A DNA stretch of 64,000 nt from UBA2882 sp051877575 (GTDB lineage: Bacteria > Bacillota > Clostridia > Lachnospirales > Lachnospiraceae), in the NCBI GenBank assembly GCA_051877575.1, contig JBJEJA010000044.1, forward strand, positions 1 through 64,000. The letters are read 5' to 3'. Made by a program: the position numbers and the translations under genes. The notes under the pieces are model-generated. The model was not told the origin of the DNA. It saw nothing but the letters and a program-made list of their open reading frames with translations, and searched no databases. Of the stretch, positions 16,871-25,364 are shown piece after piece. The stretch's first letter is position 1, and each line of letters opens with the position of its first letter.

Positions 16871-18163
16871 ATGAAAGCTTATAAAAACATGTCAAAAGAG
16901 GAATTACAGCAGTTGCAGAAGGAATTGTCCTTGGCTTTTGAGGATGCAAAAGGAAAGGGTCTGAAGCTGGATATGTCCAGAGGAAAGCCTTCAACAGAGC
17001 AGCTTGATTTGAGTATGGGATTATTGGATGTGCTTAATTCCGAATCTGACTGCAAGAGTGAATCGGGAACGGAGTGTCGTAACTATGGTGTGCTTGAAGG
17101 ACTTCCGGAGGCCAGGAAACTGATGGCAGACATGATGGATACGAAACCGGAGAATGTAATCGTATGCGGAAATGCCAGCCTTAATATTATGTTTGATGCG
17201 GTATCACGTTCTGTAACGCACGGTGTATGTGGATCAACACCATGGTGTAAACTGGATAAAGTAAAATTTCTGTGTCCTGTTCCGGGATATGACAGACATT
17301 TTGCGATTACGGAGTATTTCGGGATTGAGATGGTCAATATTCCGATGACAGCCACCGGACCGGACATGGATCTGGTTGAGAAATATGTCAGCGAGGATGC
17401 ATCGGTAAAAGGAATTTGGTGTATTCCCAAGTATTCCAATCCTCAGGGCATCTGTTATTCTGATGAGACGGTGAAAAGAATGGCTGCATTAAAACCTGCT
17501 GCGGAGGATTTCAGAATTTATTGGGATAATGCATATGTTATTCATCATTTATATGAAGAAGAGGAAAAACAGATTAAGATCCTTGATATTATTTCCGAAT
17601 GCGAGAAAGCGGGAAATCCTGATATGGTCTACGAATTTGCGTCGACCTCCAAGGTGTCATTCCCGGGCGGCGGCATTTCTGCAATAGCAGCTTCTGTCAA
17701 AAATCTGGAATATATTAAAAAGTCTATGACGATTCAGACAATCGGTCACGATAAATTAAATCAATTGAGACATGTGAGATATTTTAAGGATATCAATGGA
17801 CTGAATGCACATATGATGAAGCATGCGGCATCTGTAAGACCGAAGTTCAAAGCGGTTTTGGAAACACTTGAGAAGGAATTGGGCGGTCTCGGGATTGCAG
17901 AGTGGATAGAGCCCAAAGGAGGATATTTTATCTCATTTGACGCTATGGAAGGGTGTGCGAAGGCAATTGTGGCAAAATGTAAAGAAGCAGGAGTCGTTAT
18001 GACGGGTGCCGGAGCTACCTATCCGTATAAAAACGATCCAAAGGACAGCAATATCCGTATTGCGCCTACTCTTCCTACGCCCGAAGAACTGGCAGCTGCC
18101 ACAGAGATTTTTGTCTTGTGTGTAAAATTGGTAAGTGTCGAAAAATTATTGGAGGCAAAATAA
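16871..18163 (+). CDS. PLP-dependent class I/II aminotransferase (MocR-type alanine/aspartate aminotransferase family)
   Basis: A 430-residue fold-type I aminotransferase. It carries the signature LDMSRGKPS near the N-terminus, NYGVLEGLPEARKLMA, the cofactor-contact segments CGNASLNIMFD and YWDNAYV (Asp-Asn-Ala-Tyr), and the Schiff-base lysine in ASTSKVSFPGGG (~residue 265). This subfamily is the PF12897-like group often annotated as aspartate or alanine aminotransferase and occurs with that name in many Clostridia; the exact amino donor cannot be set from sequence. Start: a TTG 36 bases upstream is possible, but it would sit ~9 bases from the predicted transcription start. ATG 16871 has only a moderate AGGA/GGTG ribosome site. 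The stop abuts the Nudix gene. Confidence 0.85.
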   Translation: MKAYKNMSKEELQQLQKELSLAFEDAKGKGLKLDMSRGKPSTEQLDLSMGLLDVLNSESDCKSESGTECRNYGVLEGLPEARKLMADMMDTKPENVIVCGNASLNIMFDAVSRSVTHGVCGSTPWCKLDKVKFLCPVPGYDRHFAITEYFGIEMVNIPMTATGPDMDLVEKYVSEDASVKGIWCIPKYSNPQGICYSDETVKRMAALKPAAEDFRIYWDNAYVIHHLYEEEEKQIKILDIISECEKAGNPDMVYEFASTSKVSFPGGGISAIAASVKNLEYIKKSMTIQTIGHDKLNQLRHVRYFKDINGLNAHMMKHAASVRPKFKAVLETLEKELGGLGIAEWIEPKGGYFISFDAMEGCAKAIVAKCKEAGVVMTGAGATYPYKNDPKDSNIRIAPTLPTPEELAAATEIFVLCVKLVSVEKLLEAK

Positions 18164-18709
18164 ATGGCAGATCAATTTGAGAGAATTGACCGGAAACTGG
18201 TGTATCAAGGACACATTGTGGATTTTTATGAGGATACGGTGAAAGTACCCAACGGCAATGTGGTAAAATGGGACTTCATTAAGCATAAGGGAGCAGCAGC
18301 AGTGGTTCCCGTGCTGGATGACGGAAGAATCCTGATGGTAAAGCAATATCGCAATGCATTGGACAGGGAGACGCTGGAAATACCGGCGGGCGGCTTGAAT
18401 GAGGCGGATGAACCGTTTGTTGAATGCAGTCACAGAGAACTGGAAGAAGAAACGGGATATAAGTGTGAACTTTCGGACATGGATTTTTTGATTTCCATTC
18501 GCTCCACAGTAGCATTCTGTGATGAGAGAATAGACGTATATGTGGCGAAAAATTTGGTAAAAAGCAGCCAGAACCTGGATGAAGATGAATTTATCAATGT
18601 CTGTCCCTGTACAACCGAGGAATTGAGCAGGATGATCTATGAAGGGGAAATACAGGATTCCAAAACAATTGCTTCTGTTATGGCATATATTCATAAATAC
18701 GAAAGATAA
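18164..18709 (+). CDS. nudF: Nudix hydrolase, ADP-ribose pyrophosphatase type
   Basis: A 181-residue Nudix enzyme. The box G-x5-E-x7-R-E-U-x-E-E-x-G-U is complete: GLNEADE, then RELEEETGY at residues ~86-94. Preceding residues (KQYRNALDRETLEIPAGG) match ADP-ribose pyrophosphatases, which cleave ADP-ribose to AMP and ribose-5-phosphate. The ATG directly follows the aminotransferase stop; GGAGG lies inside that gene's end. In B. subtilis nudF is followed by spoIIM and xerD; the same order appears here. A long hairpin follows. Confidence 0.9.
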   Translation: MADQFERIDRKLVYQGHIVDFYEDTVKVPNGNVVKWDFIKHKGAAAVVPVLDDGRILMVKQYRNALDRETLEIPAGGLNEADEPFVECSHRELEEETGYKCELSDMDFLISIRSTVAFCDERIDVYVAKNLVKSSQNLDEDEFINVCPCTTEELSRMIYEGEIQDSKTIASVMAYIHKYER

Positions 18710-18746
18710 CCGTAAGAAAAATAAAAAAAGAAATATTTGCATTTTG

Positions 18747-18800
18747 ATTCGCACAGTTTTAAACGAGATTTGCTGTTTAAAAACTGTGCGAATTTGTTTT
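18747..18800 (+). terminator. terminator after the Nudix gene
   Basis: A very long stem: ATTCGCACAGTTTTAAAC (18747-18764) pairs with 18774-18792, with a single bulged A, and runs into TTTGTTTT. Confidence 0.85.
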
Positions 18801-18856
18801 ACAGGAAAGACATATATTTAAGAGATAAGGAATGGGGACAGGAATGAAAAAGATAT

Positions 18857-19426
18857 ATGCGGAAAACGGTGGAGAAAGGCAAAGCGGCAAAATGGGTGCC
18901 CCTCATAGCAGGCATGCTGTTCAGTTTCGGGATACTATGGTTCTGGGGAGAAAGCATCTTAAGAGATGAGATGTTCTTCGGAGAAACACTTTTTAAAGAA
19001 ATAGAGTATATGGATGTCGGGAAGTTGTCATATCTCATTTATCTGATAAAAATACGAGGACTTCAGACGGCATTCGTTCTTTTTATGTGCTGTATCCATA
19101 AAAGAAAACTTGGCTTGGGGATCTGGGCATGGTTAACAGGCTGTGGTTTTGGAATAGGCGGGTATGCGATGCTGAGGAAATGGGAACTTCTGGGGCTTCC
19201 GGGGTATATCCTGATTTTGCTGCCGCATTATTTGTGTTATTTCTATGCCTACATACAATGCTACAACATTGACTACAAAAGTCAATATAATGGCGTAAGG
19301 ACGGGAAATGCAGGAGGAATATGGCTCCATATTATTGCAATAGTAGGAGTTGTCATAATAGGAATTCTGTTGGAATGTTATGTAAATCCATTTTTCGTAA
19401 AAATATTTTCAAAATTATTTTTATAA
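18857..19426 (+). CDS. SpoIIM-like sporulation membrane protein (candidate)
   Basis: A 189-residue protein with about five hydrophobic segments (residues ~13-30, 62-80, 88-108, 115-135 and 155-178). The layout after a short N-terminal helix, the segment around residues 50-75 and the late LLPHYL motif resemble SpoIIM, which with SpoIID and SpoIIP remodels peptidoglycan during engulfment. Position between nudF and xerD is exactly where spoIIM lies in B. subtilis, which strengthens a weak sequence call. The ribosome site is poor: AGGA is 13 bases away, and a better-placed ATG at 18844 opens only a 42-codon frame in another phase. Could also be an unrelated small membrane protein. Confidence 0.6.
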   Translation: MRKTVEKGKAAKWVPLIAGMLFSFGILWFWGESILRDEMFFGETLFKEIEYMDVGKLSYLIYLIKIRGLQTAFVLFMCCIHKRKLGLGIWAWLTGCGFGIGGYAMLRKWELLGLPGYILILLPHYLCYFYAYIQCYNIDYKSQYNGVRTGNAGGIWLHIIAIVGVVIIGILLECYVNPFFVKIFSKLFL

Positions 19427-19527
19427 AAAAATAACAAGATGTAGTAAAAGAAAAAATAAAGTGACATAGATGTTGGGATTTTGTGTCAAATGCTTGATTT
19501 TACGGGGAATTTATGTAAATTTTTCAT

Positions 19528-19556
19528 TTGATTTTCTGAGAATTTATGCTTATAAT
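19528..19556 (+). promoter_or_regulatory. xerD promoter
   Basis: TTGATT (19528-19533), 17-base spacer, perfect TATAAT (19551-19556). Confidence 0.75.
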
Positions 19557-19604
19557 AAAACCTAGATTGACATAAGTAGATTTATGGGGAAGGGTTACAT
19601 ATTT

Positions 19605-20489
19605 ATGGAACAGGCAATAGATCAGTTTATCGATTATTTACATAATGTAAAAAATACCTCGACAAATACCGAATTGTCATATCGTAGGGATTTGAAGAAA
19701 GTAATTGTTTTTTTGCGTTCAAGAGGATTGACTGAACTGGTTAATGTTAAAGAAGAAGATTTAAAGGCATATATTGATTCCATGAATGAGCAGCATTTCG
19801 CGGCCGCATCCATTTCCAGAAACATTGCGTCCATCAAGGCTTTTTTTCATTTTCTTTCACAGGAAAAAATGATTGAGAAGGATGTTTCGGAAAATCTGAA
19901 AGCACCGAAGATTGAAAAAAAGATGCCTGAGATTTTGACAACGGAAGAGGTTGTGAGACTTTTGGAGCAGCCGTCAGGTGATACACCGAAGGAAATCCGG
20001 GACAAGGCGATGCTTGAATTGCTGTACGCAACCGGTATCCGTGTGACGGAACTGATTACATTAAAGGTCAGTGAAGTAAATCTTCCCATGAGTTTTATTG
20101 TTTGCAGGGATGCGCACAAAGAAAGGGTAATACCTTTCGGAATGGCTGCTAAAAATGCGTTGGTAAAATATCTGACGGAAGCAAGAGATAAGATGATAGA
20201 GGACAAGTCCTCGGATATTCTTTTCGCAAACTGTTCGGGAAGTTCCATGAGCAGACAGGGATTTTGGAAACTGATCAAATATTATGCGAAAAAAGCAGGG
20301 ATAACAGCAGATATCACACCGCATACATTGAGACATTCTTTTGCGGCGCATCTTGTGGAAAACGGTGCGGATCTGAGGAGTGTACAGGAGATGCTCGGAC
20401 ACTCGGATATTTCTACAACGCAGATCTATGCAAATATGAATCACAACCGAATTAGAGAGGTTTATGCCAAGGCACATCCGCGAGGATAG
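19605..20489 (+). CDS. xerD: site-specific tyrosine recombinase XerD
   Basis: A 294-residue recombinase that, with a partner Xer protein, resolves chromosome dimers at dif. The N-terminal SAM-like core-binding domain (residues ~1-90) is followed by the catalytic domain. Catalytic residues seen: Arg in TGIRVTEL (~147), Lys in HKERVIPFG, His-x2-Arg in HTLRHSFAAHL, His in LGHSDISTTQIY and the nucleophile Tyr in the same segment. An ATG 21 bases upstream is rejected in favour of 19605, which has GGGAAGGG at 10 bases and starts at the family consensus. The nudF-spoIIM-xerD order marks it as the housekeeping recombinase, not a mobile-element integrase. Confidence 0.95.
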   Translation: MEQAIDQFIDYLHNVKNTSTNTELSYRRDLKKVIVFLRSRGLTELVNVKEEDLKAYIDSMNEQHFAAASISRNIASIKAFFHFLSQEKMIEKDVSENLKAPKIEKKMPEILTTEEVVRLLEQPSGDTPKEIRDKAMLELLYATGIRVTELITLKVSEVNLPMSFIVCRDAHKERVIPFGMAAKNALVKYLTEARDKMIEDKSSDILFANCSGSSMSRQGFWKLIKYYAKKAGITADITPHTLRHSFAAHLVENGADLRSVQEMLGHSDISTTQIYANMNHNRIREVYAKAHPRG

Positions 20490-20507
20490 AAATATATATT
20501 TTGCTTT

Positions 20508-20566
20508 GAAAAAACTGCCGCATTTTCAAACTCGGCCAATCTGAGTAGAAATGCGGCAGTTTTTGT
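20508..20566. terminator. bidirectional terminator between xerD and DAHP synthase
   Basis: A 16-base perfect stem AAAAACTGCCGCATTT / AAATGCGGCAGTTTTT with an internal loop that itself pairs (ACTC/GAGT). T-runs occur on both strands. Confidence 0.9.
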
Positions 20567-20574
20567 TTATAGAT

Positions 20575-21603
20575 TTAACAGTTTTCGGCGATGTCATAAA
20601 TCAGTTTTTCGCTGTCTTCCCATCCGAGACAGGGATCGGTAATGGATTTTCCGTAGATACCTTCACCGATTTTCTGGCATCCTTCTTCAATATAGCTTTC
20701 AATCATGACGCCCTTTACCAATTTTCGAATATCGCTGTTTAATCTGCGGGAATGCAGGACTTCTTTTACAATACGGATCTGTTGTGCAAACTGCTTGCCG
20801 GAATTGTTGTGGTTGGCATCGATGACAGCAGCGGGATATTGCAAATCTTTTTCCCCATACATTTCCAACAGTCTGTTTAAATCCTCATAATGATAATTGG
20901 GAAAACTGCGGCCGTACTGGTTGACAGAGCCTCTCAAAATCGTATGAGCCAAAGGATTTCCGGTTGTTTTCACTTCCCAGTTGCGGTAAATAAATTCGTG
21001 AGGATGCTGAGCGGCGTAAACCGAGTTCAACATAACGGATAAATCACCCGAGGTTGGGTTTTTCATTCCGGCGGGAACGTCGAAACCGCTGACGGTCAAA
21101 CGGTGCTGCTGATCCTCCACGCTTCTGGCACCGATGGCAACGTAGGAGAGCAGGTCATGAACATATCTCCAGTTTTCCGGATAAAGCATTTCATCTGCTG
21201 CGGTCAGACCGGATTCCTGCATTGCGCGGATGTGAAGCTTGCGGACGGCAACAAGACCGGCGAGAAGATTGGGCTTTTTCTCCGGATCGGGCTGATGAAC
21301 GATTCCTTTATAGCCTTCTCCCGTTGTACGGGGTTTATTGGTATAGATACGCGGGATCAAAATACATTTATCCGATACTTTATCATTCAATGCAGCAAGC
21401 CGATTGACATAGTCACAGACAGAATCCTCGTTGTCGGCGCTGCACGGACCGATGATAACCAGAAATTTATCGCTTTCACCGGTGATGACTTTTTTGATTT
21501 CGGCGTCTCTTTTCTGCTTTAATAAAACCAAATCCTCCGGAAGCGGATATTGTTCCCTGATTTCCGCGGGAGTCGGTAACTTTTGTAAAAATTCAAAGCT
21601 CAT
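20575..21603 (-). CDS. aroF: 3-deoxy-7-phosphoheptulonate synthase (DAHP synthase, class I)
   Basis: A 342-residue class I (AroFGH-like) enzyme joining phosphoenolpyruvate and erythrose-4-phosphate, the first step of the shikimate pathway. Key segments: VIIGPCSADNE (~49-59), IPRIYTNKPRTTGEGYKG (~84-100), GARSVEDQQHR and DANHNNSGKQ (metal and substrate ligands). The length fits E. coli AroG (350). Which aromatic amino acid inhibits it is not readable here. It has a GAGG ribosome site and its own promoter inside the end of the upstream flippase gene. Confidence 0.94.
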   Translation of the reverse strand: MSFEFLQKLPTPAEIREQYPLPEDLVLLKQKRDAEIKKVITGESDKFLVIIGPCSADNEDSVCDYVNRLAALNDKVSDKCILIPRIYTNKPRTTGEGYKGIVHQPDPEKKPNLLAGLVAVRKLHIRAMQESGLTAADEMLYPENWRYVHDLLSYVAIGARSVEDQQHRLTVSGFDVPAGMKNPTSGDLSVMLNSVYAAQHPHEFIYRNWEVKTTGNPLAHTILRGSVNQYGRSFPNYHYEDLNRLLEMYGEKDLQYPAAVIDANHNNSGKQFAQQIRIVKEVLHSRRLNSDIRKLVKGVMIESYIEEGCQKIGEGIYGKSITDPCLGWEDSEKLIYDIAENC

Positions 21604-21636
21604 GTTATTTCCTCTTTCTGTTTAAACACATATTTT

Positions 21637-22980
21637 CTAACAGCGTTTATTATAGTATATATATTTTTTCAGCGCAAGGAAATTAAATGAACAATGTGCG
21701 ATCTGACTGACGGGCAGCCCCCATAAATAGCCTTTAATCCCTATGTGAGGCACAAACAGGAAGATACATATTAGGCGGATGCACAGTGCCAGTACATTGA
21801 TAAAAAATGCGTGGGTTGCTTTGTTTAATCCGTTTAAAATACTGGTGAGCAGGGAGCCCAGATATAAAAAGGGGCACATGAAACTCAGGGAACGGATGAA
21901 TAATCCCGCTTCCGTGCTCTGAAAAAGAAAAGAACCGAGGAACGGACCGGCAATATAGAAAAAGAGCGCCGCAAGAAACCCCATGACGACGCAGAAAGCG
22001 GTGCTGGAAAAAATCGCTTTGGAAATCCGTGCGGGATTTCCTTTGGCATCCGCTTCGGAAACATAGGGTAGGAGAAGAACGCTGATGGAGCCGGTAATCG
22101 CCTGAGGGAATAAAATGAGAGGAAGGGACATACCGGTCAAAACACCGTAAATACTCAAGGCCTGCGAATTGGACAGGCCGAAAGCGCAAAGCTGCCTGGG
22201 AAGATAAATGGCTTCGATACTTTGCAGAAAATTTAAAACAATCCGGTTGACGCTTAAGGGAACAGCGAGCAGTAAAAGCGGCTTCAACTGTTTGAAAACA
22301 TCGTATTCGGAGGTGAAATGACTGCGATAACGCCTGCGTGTGTTTTTGCAGCCGGTTCCGGTTATTGCCAGAATGCTGATCAGGGAAGAGGTGATTTCAC
22401 CAAGGACAAGCCCTACGATTGCGACGGATACCTGAGGTGTAAGATTGTGTTTATCACAATACAGAAAAATCAGATATACGCTGAAGACGCGGGCTAACTG
22501 CTCGATCAGCTGGGTGACGGAAGGAACGGCAGTCTTTTTTAACCCATAGTAATATCCGTTAATGCAGCTGTGTACGGCTGCAAACGGAAGTGAAAGCGCA
22601 TAGATACGGACCAGGGGAGCACAGCGTTCTTCCAGTAAAAAATGCAGAGAAATAGGAAGACTGTATTGGAACAGAACAATACCCAGAGCAAGAGAAAGCG
22701 AGACGGATACAAAAAGACCGCATAACAGGACGGCAACGGAAGAACGGCGCTGTCCTTTCGCCTCATAGGCGGCAACATGTTTGGAAATAGAAGTTTGTAT
22801 TCCGGCAGCGGTAAGGGAGAAAGAAAGTGCCATAACAGGGGCTAAAAGCTGGTAAATGCCCATGCCTTCTTCACCGATGTTTCTGGACAAAAAAATACGA
22901 TAGAAAAAGCCGATGATCCGGCTGATAATGCCTGTGGCAGTCAGGATTACAGTACCTGTAATAATGGGATTTTTTTTCAA
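21637..22980 (-). CDS. SpoVB-like lipid II flippase-family protein (MOP superfamily)
   Basis: A 447-residue polytopic membrane protein with ~12-14 hydrophobic segments. It starts KKNPIITGTVILTATGIISR, the hallmark N-terminus of the stage V sporulation protein B/polysaccharide-export branch, followed by FFYRIFLSRNIGEEGMGIYQL. SpoVB-like proteins are thought to move lipid-linked wall precursors, in sporulation for spore cortex. The longest frame begins five codons earlier at a TTG, but TTG 22980 has CGGAG at 7 bases and restores the family start. It is co-directional with the HisJ-like gene; the DAHP synthase promoter lies within its 3' end. Confidence 0.8.
   Translation of the reverse strand: MKKNPIITGTVILTATGIISRIIGFFYRIFLSRNIGEEGMGIYQLLAPVMALSFSLTAAGIQTSISKHVAAYEAKGQRRSSVAVLLCGLFVSVSLSLALGIVLFQYSLPISLHFLLEERCAPLVRIYALSLPFAAVHSCINGYYYGLKKTAVPSVTQLIEQLARVFSVYLIFLYCDKHNLTPQVSVAIVGLVLGEITSSLISILAITGTGCKNTRRRYRSHFTSEYDVFKQLKPLLLLAVPLSVNRIVLNFLQSIEAIYLPRQLCAFGLSNSQALSIYGVLTGMSLPLILFPQAITGSISVLLLPYVSEADAKGNPARISKAIFSSTAFCVVMGFLAALFFYIAGPFLGSFLFQSTEAGLFIRSLSFMCPFLYLGSLLTSILNGLNKATHAFFINVLALCIRLICIFLFVPHIGIKGYLWGLPVSQIAHCSFNFLALKKYIYYNKRC
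21649..21677 (-). promoter_or_regulatory. DAHP synthase promoter (minus strand)
   Basis: On the minus strand: TTGCGC (21672-21677), 17-base spacer, perfect TATAAT (21649-21654). It overlaps the last codons of the flippase gene. Confidence 0.7.
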
Positions 22981-23045
22981 AACAATACTCCGCAAAGATG
23001 CTTATCTAAAATATATGCATGGTTGCGGAGTACAAGAACAAAACC

Positions 23046-23867
23046 TTATAATTTATGGAAGGAAGGCTGTCTGCCTTCAAAGGTGGCATAGTATTGAAAA
23101 CCGCAGTCTTTCAGAACTTCGGCAGCCTTGTCGAAATCTGCGGCAATATTCGAAGGCGTGTGAGCATCGGATCCCACGGTAATGATCTCGCCACCCAATT
23201 CTCGGTAGCGTCTTATGATTTCAGGACAGGGATTGGTGGCATTGAACGGTTTTCGCAGACCGGAGGTGTTGCATTCGATGGCCTTTTCGTTATGGATCAG
23301 GGTTTTTAGGATCTCATCAATGATATCCCGGTAATCGGCATAGAGAAAACGTTCGGATTCCGGGGGTGCATAACGGGCGATGTAATCCAGATGCCCGTAG
23401 ACATCAAAGCCCAGAAAAGACTTTACGTTGGCCAGCATCTCTTCAAAATACAGGCGGTAACATTCTCTGACATCCCTGCCTTCAAAGAAGGAGGGGTAGT
23501 AGGGATCCTTTCCCTGACATAAATGTGAGGAAGCAATGATAAAATCAAAATCATGGGATTTGGACAAAATGATATTTTTGCGAAGACAGCTTTGCTGAAG
23601 ACCAATCTCAATACCGAAAAGAATGCGGATCCGGTCCTGGTATTTTTTTCTCATATTTAAAAGCTCATATAAATAGGAATCTACATTGAGCAGAAAAGGT
23701 TCATGAGAAGAAGTATCGTCCTCTTTGGGAAAATCAAAATCGTTGTGTTCGGTAAAGCACATGGCGGTCAGACCTTTTGCAATGCCGGCCTGTATCATTT
23801 CTTCCATGGGAATGTTGCAATCCTCGGAAAACGAGGAATGCAAATGAAAATCTGCTGTAATACTCAT
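23046..23867 (-). CDS. hisJ: histidinol-phosphatase, PHP family (HisJ/HisK-like)
   Basis: A 273-residue PHP-fold metal phosphoesterase. Metal ligands seen in order: DFHLHSSFSED (His-x-His near residue 8), CFTEHNDF, GIEIG (Glu), ASSHL, YGHLDYI and GSDAHTP near the C-terminus. HisJ enzymes remove phosphate from histidinol phosphate in histidine synthesis; other PHP phosphatases look alike, so the substrate is likely rather than certain. The chosen ATG has AGGAAAGGA upstream and the usual family start; a longer frame adds 23 residues with no ribosome site. No other his gene is nearby. Confidence 0.85.
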   Translation of the reverse strand: MSITADFHLHSSFSEDCNIPMEEMIQAGIAKGLTAMCFTEHNDFDFPKEDDTSSHEPFLLNVDSYLYELLNMRKKYQDRIRILFGIEIGLQQSCLRKNIILSKSHDFDFIIASSHLCQGKDPYYPSFFEGRDVRECYRLYFEEMLANVKSFLGFDVYGHLDYIARYAPPESERFLYADYRDIIDEILKTLIHNEKAIECNTSGLRKPFNATNPCPEIIRRYRELGGEIITVGSDAHTPSNIAADFDKAAEVLKDCGFQYYATFEGRQPSFHKL

Positions 23868-24076
23868 TTTTCTATCCTTTCCTATATAAAATAAAGATTC
23901 CAAAATGTGAAAATCATTACTGTCCATAAGCCGCAAACCGACTTATGAACAATTCGGGATAGCAAGATAATATCATAGTGCGGGACAAAAAAGAAATAGA
24001 AAAGAGATAAAAAAATCCGGTTTGCAAAGAAAAAGTAAAATCCCGCGGGAAAATTCATTTTCTTTTCAATTTTGTC

Positions 24077-24105
24077 TTGCTATTTTGGGACAAATTAGTT
24101 ACAAT
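24077..24105 (+). promoter_or_regulatory. gap promoter
   Basis: TTGCTA (24077-24082), 17-base spacer, TACAAT (24100-24105). The start point is expected near 24112. Confidence 0.65.
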
Positions 24106-24113
24106 AATTGTGC

Positions 24114-24129
24114 TGACAAAATTTTGTCA
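24114..24129. promoter_or_regulatory. perfect 16-base palindrome at the gap transcription start (candidate operator)
   Basis: TGACAAAATTTTGTCA is perfectly self-complementary and starts within a few bases of the predicted start point. The half-sites GACAAA/TTTGTC recur upstream, with one pair (24071-24076 and 24089-24094) flanking the -35 and spacer. Confidence 0.6.
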
Positions 24130-24194
24130 ATCCGTTTATATACAAGCGGATGGCAGAATAATATATTAAAATTCATTTTTAGGAGGAATTAAAA

Positions 24195-25223
24195 ATGGCA
24201 GTAAAAGTAGCAATCAATGGTTTTGGCCGTATCGGTCGTCTTGCATTCAGACAGATGTTTGGTGCAGAAGGTTATGAAGTTGTTGCAATCAACGATTTAA
24301 CAACACCTTCAATGTTAGCACACTTATTAAAATATGACTCTTCTCAGGGTAGATATGTAGCTATCGGTGAAGAAGATCAGGTTACAGCAGACGACGAAGC
24401 TGGTACAATCACAGTAAAAGGCAAAACAATCAAAATCTACAAAGAGCCCGATGCAAATAACTGCCCTTGGGGTGAGATCGGTGTTGACGTAGTATTAGAG
24501 TGCTCCGGTTTCTATACATCTAAAGCAAAAGCACAGGCTCATATCAATGCCGGCGCTAAGAAAGTTGTTATTTCCGCTCCTGCAGGAAATGACCTGAAGA
24601 CAATCGTTTACAATGTAAACCATGAGACATTAACAGCAGATGATCAGATCATCTCCGCTGCTTCCTGTACAACAAACTGCTTAGCTCCTATGGCTAAAGC
24701 ATTAAATGACTTAGCTCCTATCGAGTCCGGTATCATGTGCACAATCCATGCTTACACAGGTGATCAGATGATCCTTGACGGACCTCAGAGAAAAGGCGAT
24801 AAGAGAAGAAGCCGTGCAGGCGCTTGCAATATCGTTCCCAACTCTACAGGTGCTGCAAAAGCTATCGGTTTAGTTATTCCTGAATTAAACGGAAAATTAA
24901 TCGGAGCTGCTCAGCGTGTTCCTACCCCTACAGGTTCTTCTACATTATTATTCGCAGTAGTAGACAAAGAAGTAACAGTTGACGAAGTAAACGCAGCTAT
25001 GAAAGCTCAGGCTACAGAGTCCTTCGGTTACAACACAGAAGAAATCGTTTCTTCCGATATCGTTGGAATGAAATTCGGTTCCTTATTCGATGCTACTCAG
25101 ACAATGGTAAGTCCTTTACCTGGCGGAAAAACACAGGTAGAAGTTGTTTCCTGGTATGACAATGAGAACAGCTATACATCTCAGATGGTTCGTACAATCA
25201 AATACTTTGCTGAATTAGGCTAA
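24195..25223 (+). CDS. gap: glyceraldehyde-3-phosphate dehydrogenase
   Basis: A 342-residue NAD-dependent enzyme forming 1,3-bisphosphoglycerate in glycolysis. NAD-binding start AVKVAINGFGRIGRLAFRQ; catalytic Cys in SAASCTTNCLAP (~residue 155); active-site His in CTIHAYTGDQ; substrate-phosphate loop with STGAAKAIG. A perfect AGGAGG site lies 9 bases upstream. Codon choice is very biased (almost all Leu as TTA, Thr as ACA), the sign of a very highly expressed gene, and differs clearly from most neighbours. Transcription ends at a strong hairpin, so pgk is transcribed separately. Confidence 0.98.
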   Translation: MAVKVAINGFGRIGRLAFRQMFGAEGYEVVAINDLTTPSMLAHLLKYDSSQGRYVAIGEEDQVTADDEAGTITVKGKTIKIYKEPDANNCPWGEIGVDVVLECSGFYTSKAKAQAHINAGAKKVVISAPAGNDLKTIVYNVNHETLTADDQIISAASCTTNCLAPMAKALNDLAPIESGIMCTIHAYTGDQMILDGPQRKGDKRRSRAGACNIVPNSTGAAKAIGLVIPELNGKLIGAAQRVPTPTGSSTLLFAVVDKEVTVDEVNAAMKAQATESFGYNTEEIVSSDIVGMKFGSLFDATQTMVSPLPGGKTQVEVVSWYDNENSYTSQMVRTIKYFAELG

Positions 25224-25257
25224 TACTGATTGCACAATCTTGAGTAAAGACCTTTCA

Positions 25258-25292
25258 GGGTCCGGTCATTGGGACCGGACCCTTTGTTTTTT
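25258..25292 (+). terminator. Rho-independent terminator of gap
   Basis: A G/C-rich 10-base stem GGGTCCGGTC / GACCGGACCC followed by TTTGTTTTTT. Confidence 0.93.
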
Positions 25293-25319
25293 GCGGCTGT
25301 GCCGTTTGAAAATTGAAAA

Positions 25320-25347
25320 TTGGCAGAGTTATCTGCTAAGATATAAA
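25320..25347 (+). promoter_or_regulatory. pgk promoter
   Basis: TTGGCA (25320-25325), 16-base spacer, TATAAA (25342-25347), immediately ahead of the AGGAGG site; the leader would be very short. Confidence 0.5.
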
Positions 25348-25364
25348 ATTAGGAGGCAAATAAA

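Larger units (their letters stand above)
23868..24194. other. 327-base divergent regulatory region between hisJ and gap
   Basis: A/T-rich and without a convincing reading frame. It contains the gap promoter, a perfect 16-base palindrome and extra GACAAA/TTTGTC half-sites (GGGACAAA at 23982-23989 and 24087-24094; TTTGTC at 24071-24076). The hisJ promoter may be TTTCTT-N18-TATTAT on the minus strand near 23970-23999, at low confidence. Confidence 0.6.

Noticed and set aside
18844..18970. 42-codon frame starting 13 bases before the SpoIIM-like start
   Set aside because: It ends quickly in another phase and has no recognisable product; a frameshift in the SpoIIM-like gene was considered, but the downstream frame is intact.
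19605..20489. Tyrosine recombinase as sign of an integrated element
   Set aside because: It is XerD by sequence and by the nudF-spoIIM-xerD order; no direct repeats or mobile genes nearby.
22981..22995. Longer start of the SpoVB-like gene (TTG at 22995)
   Set aside because: TTG 22980 has CGGAG at the right distance and gives the family's usual KKNPI start.
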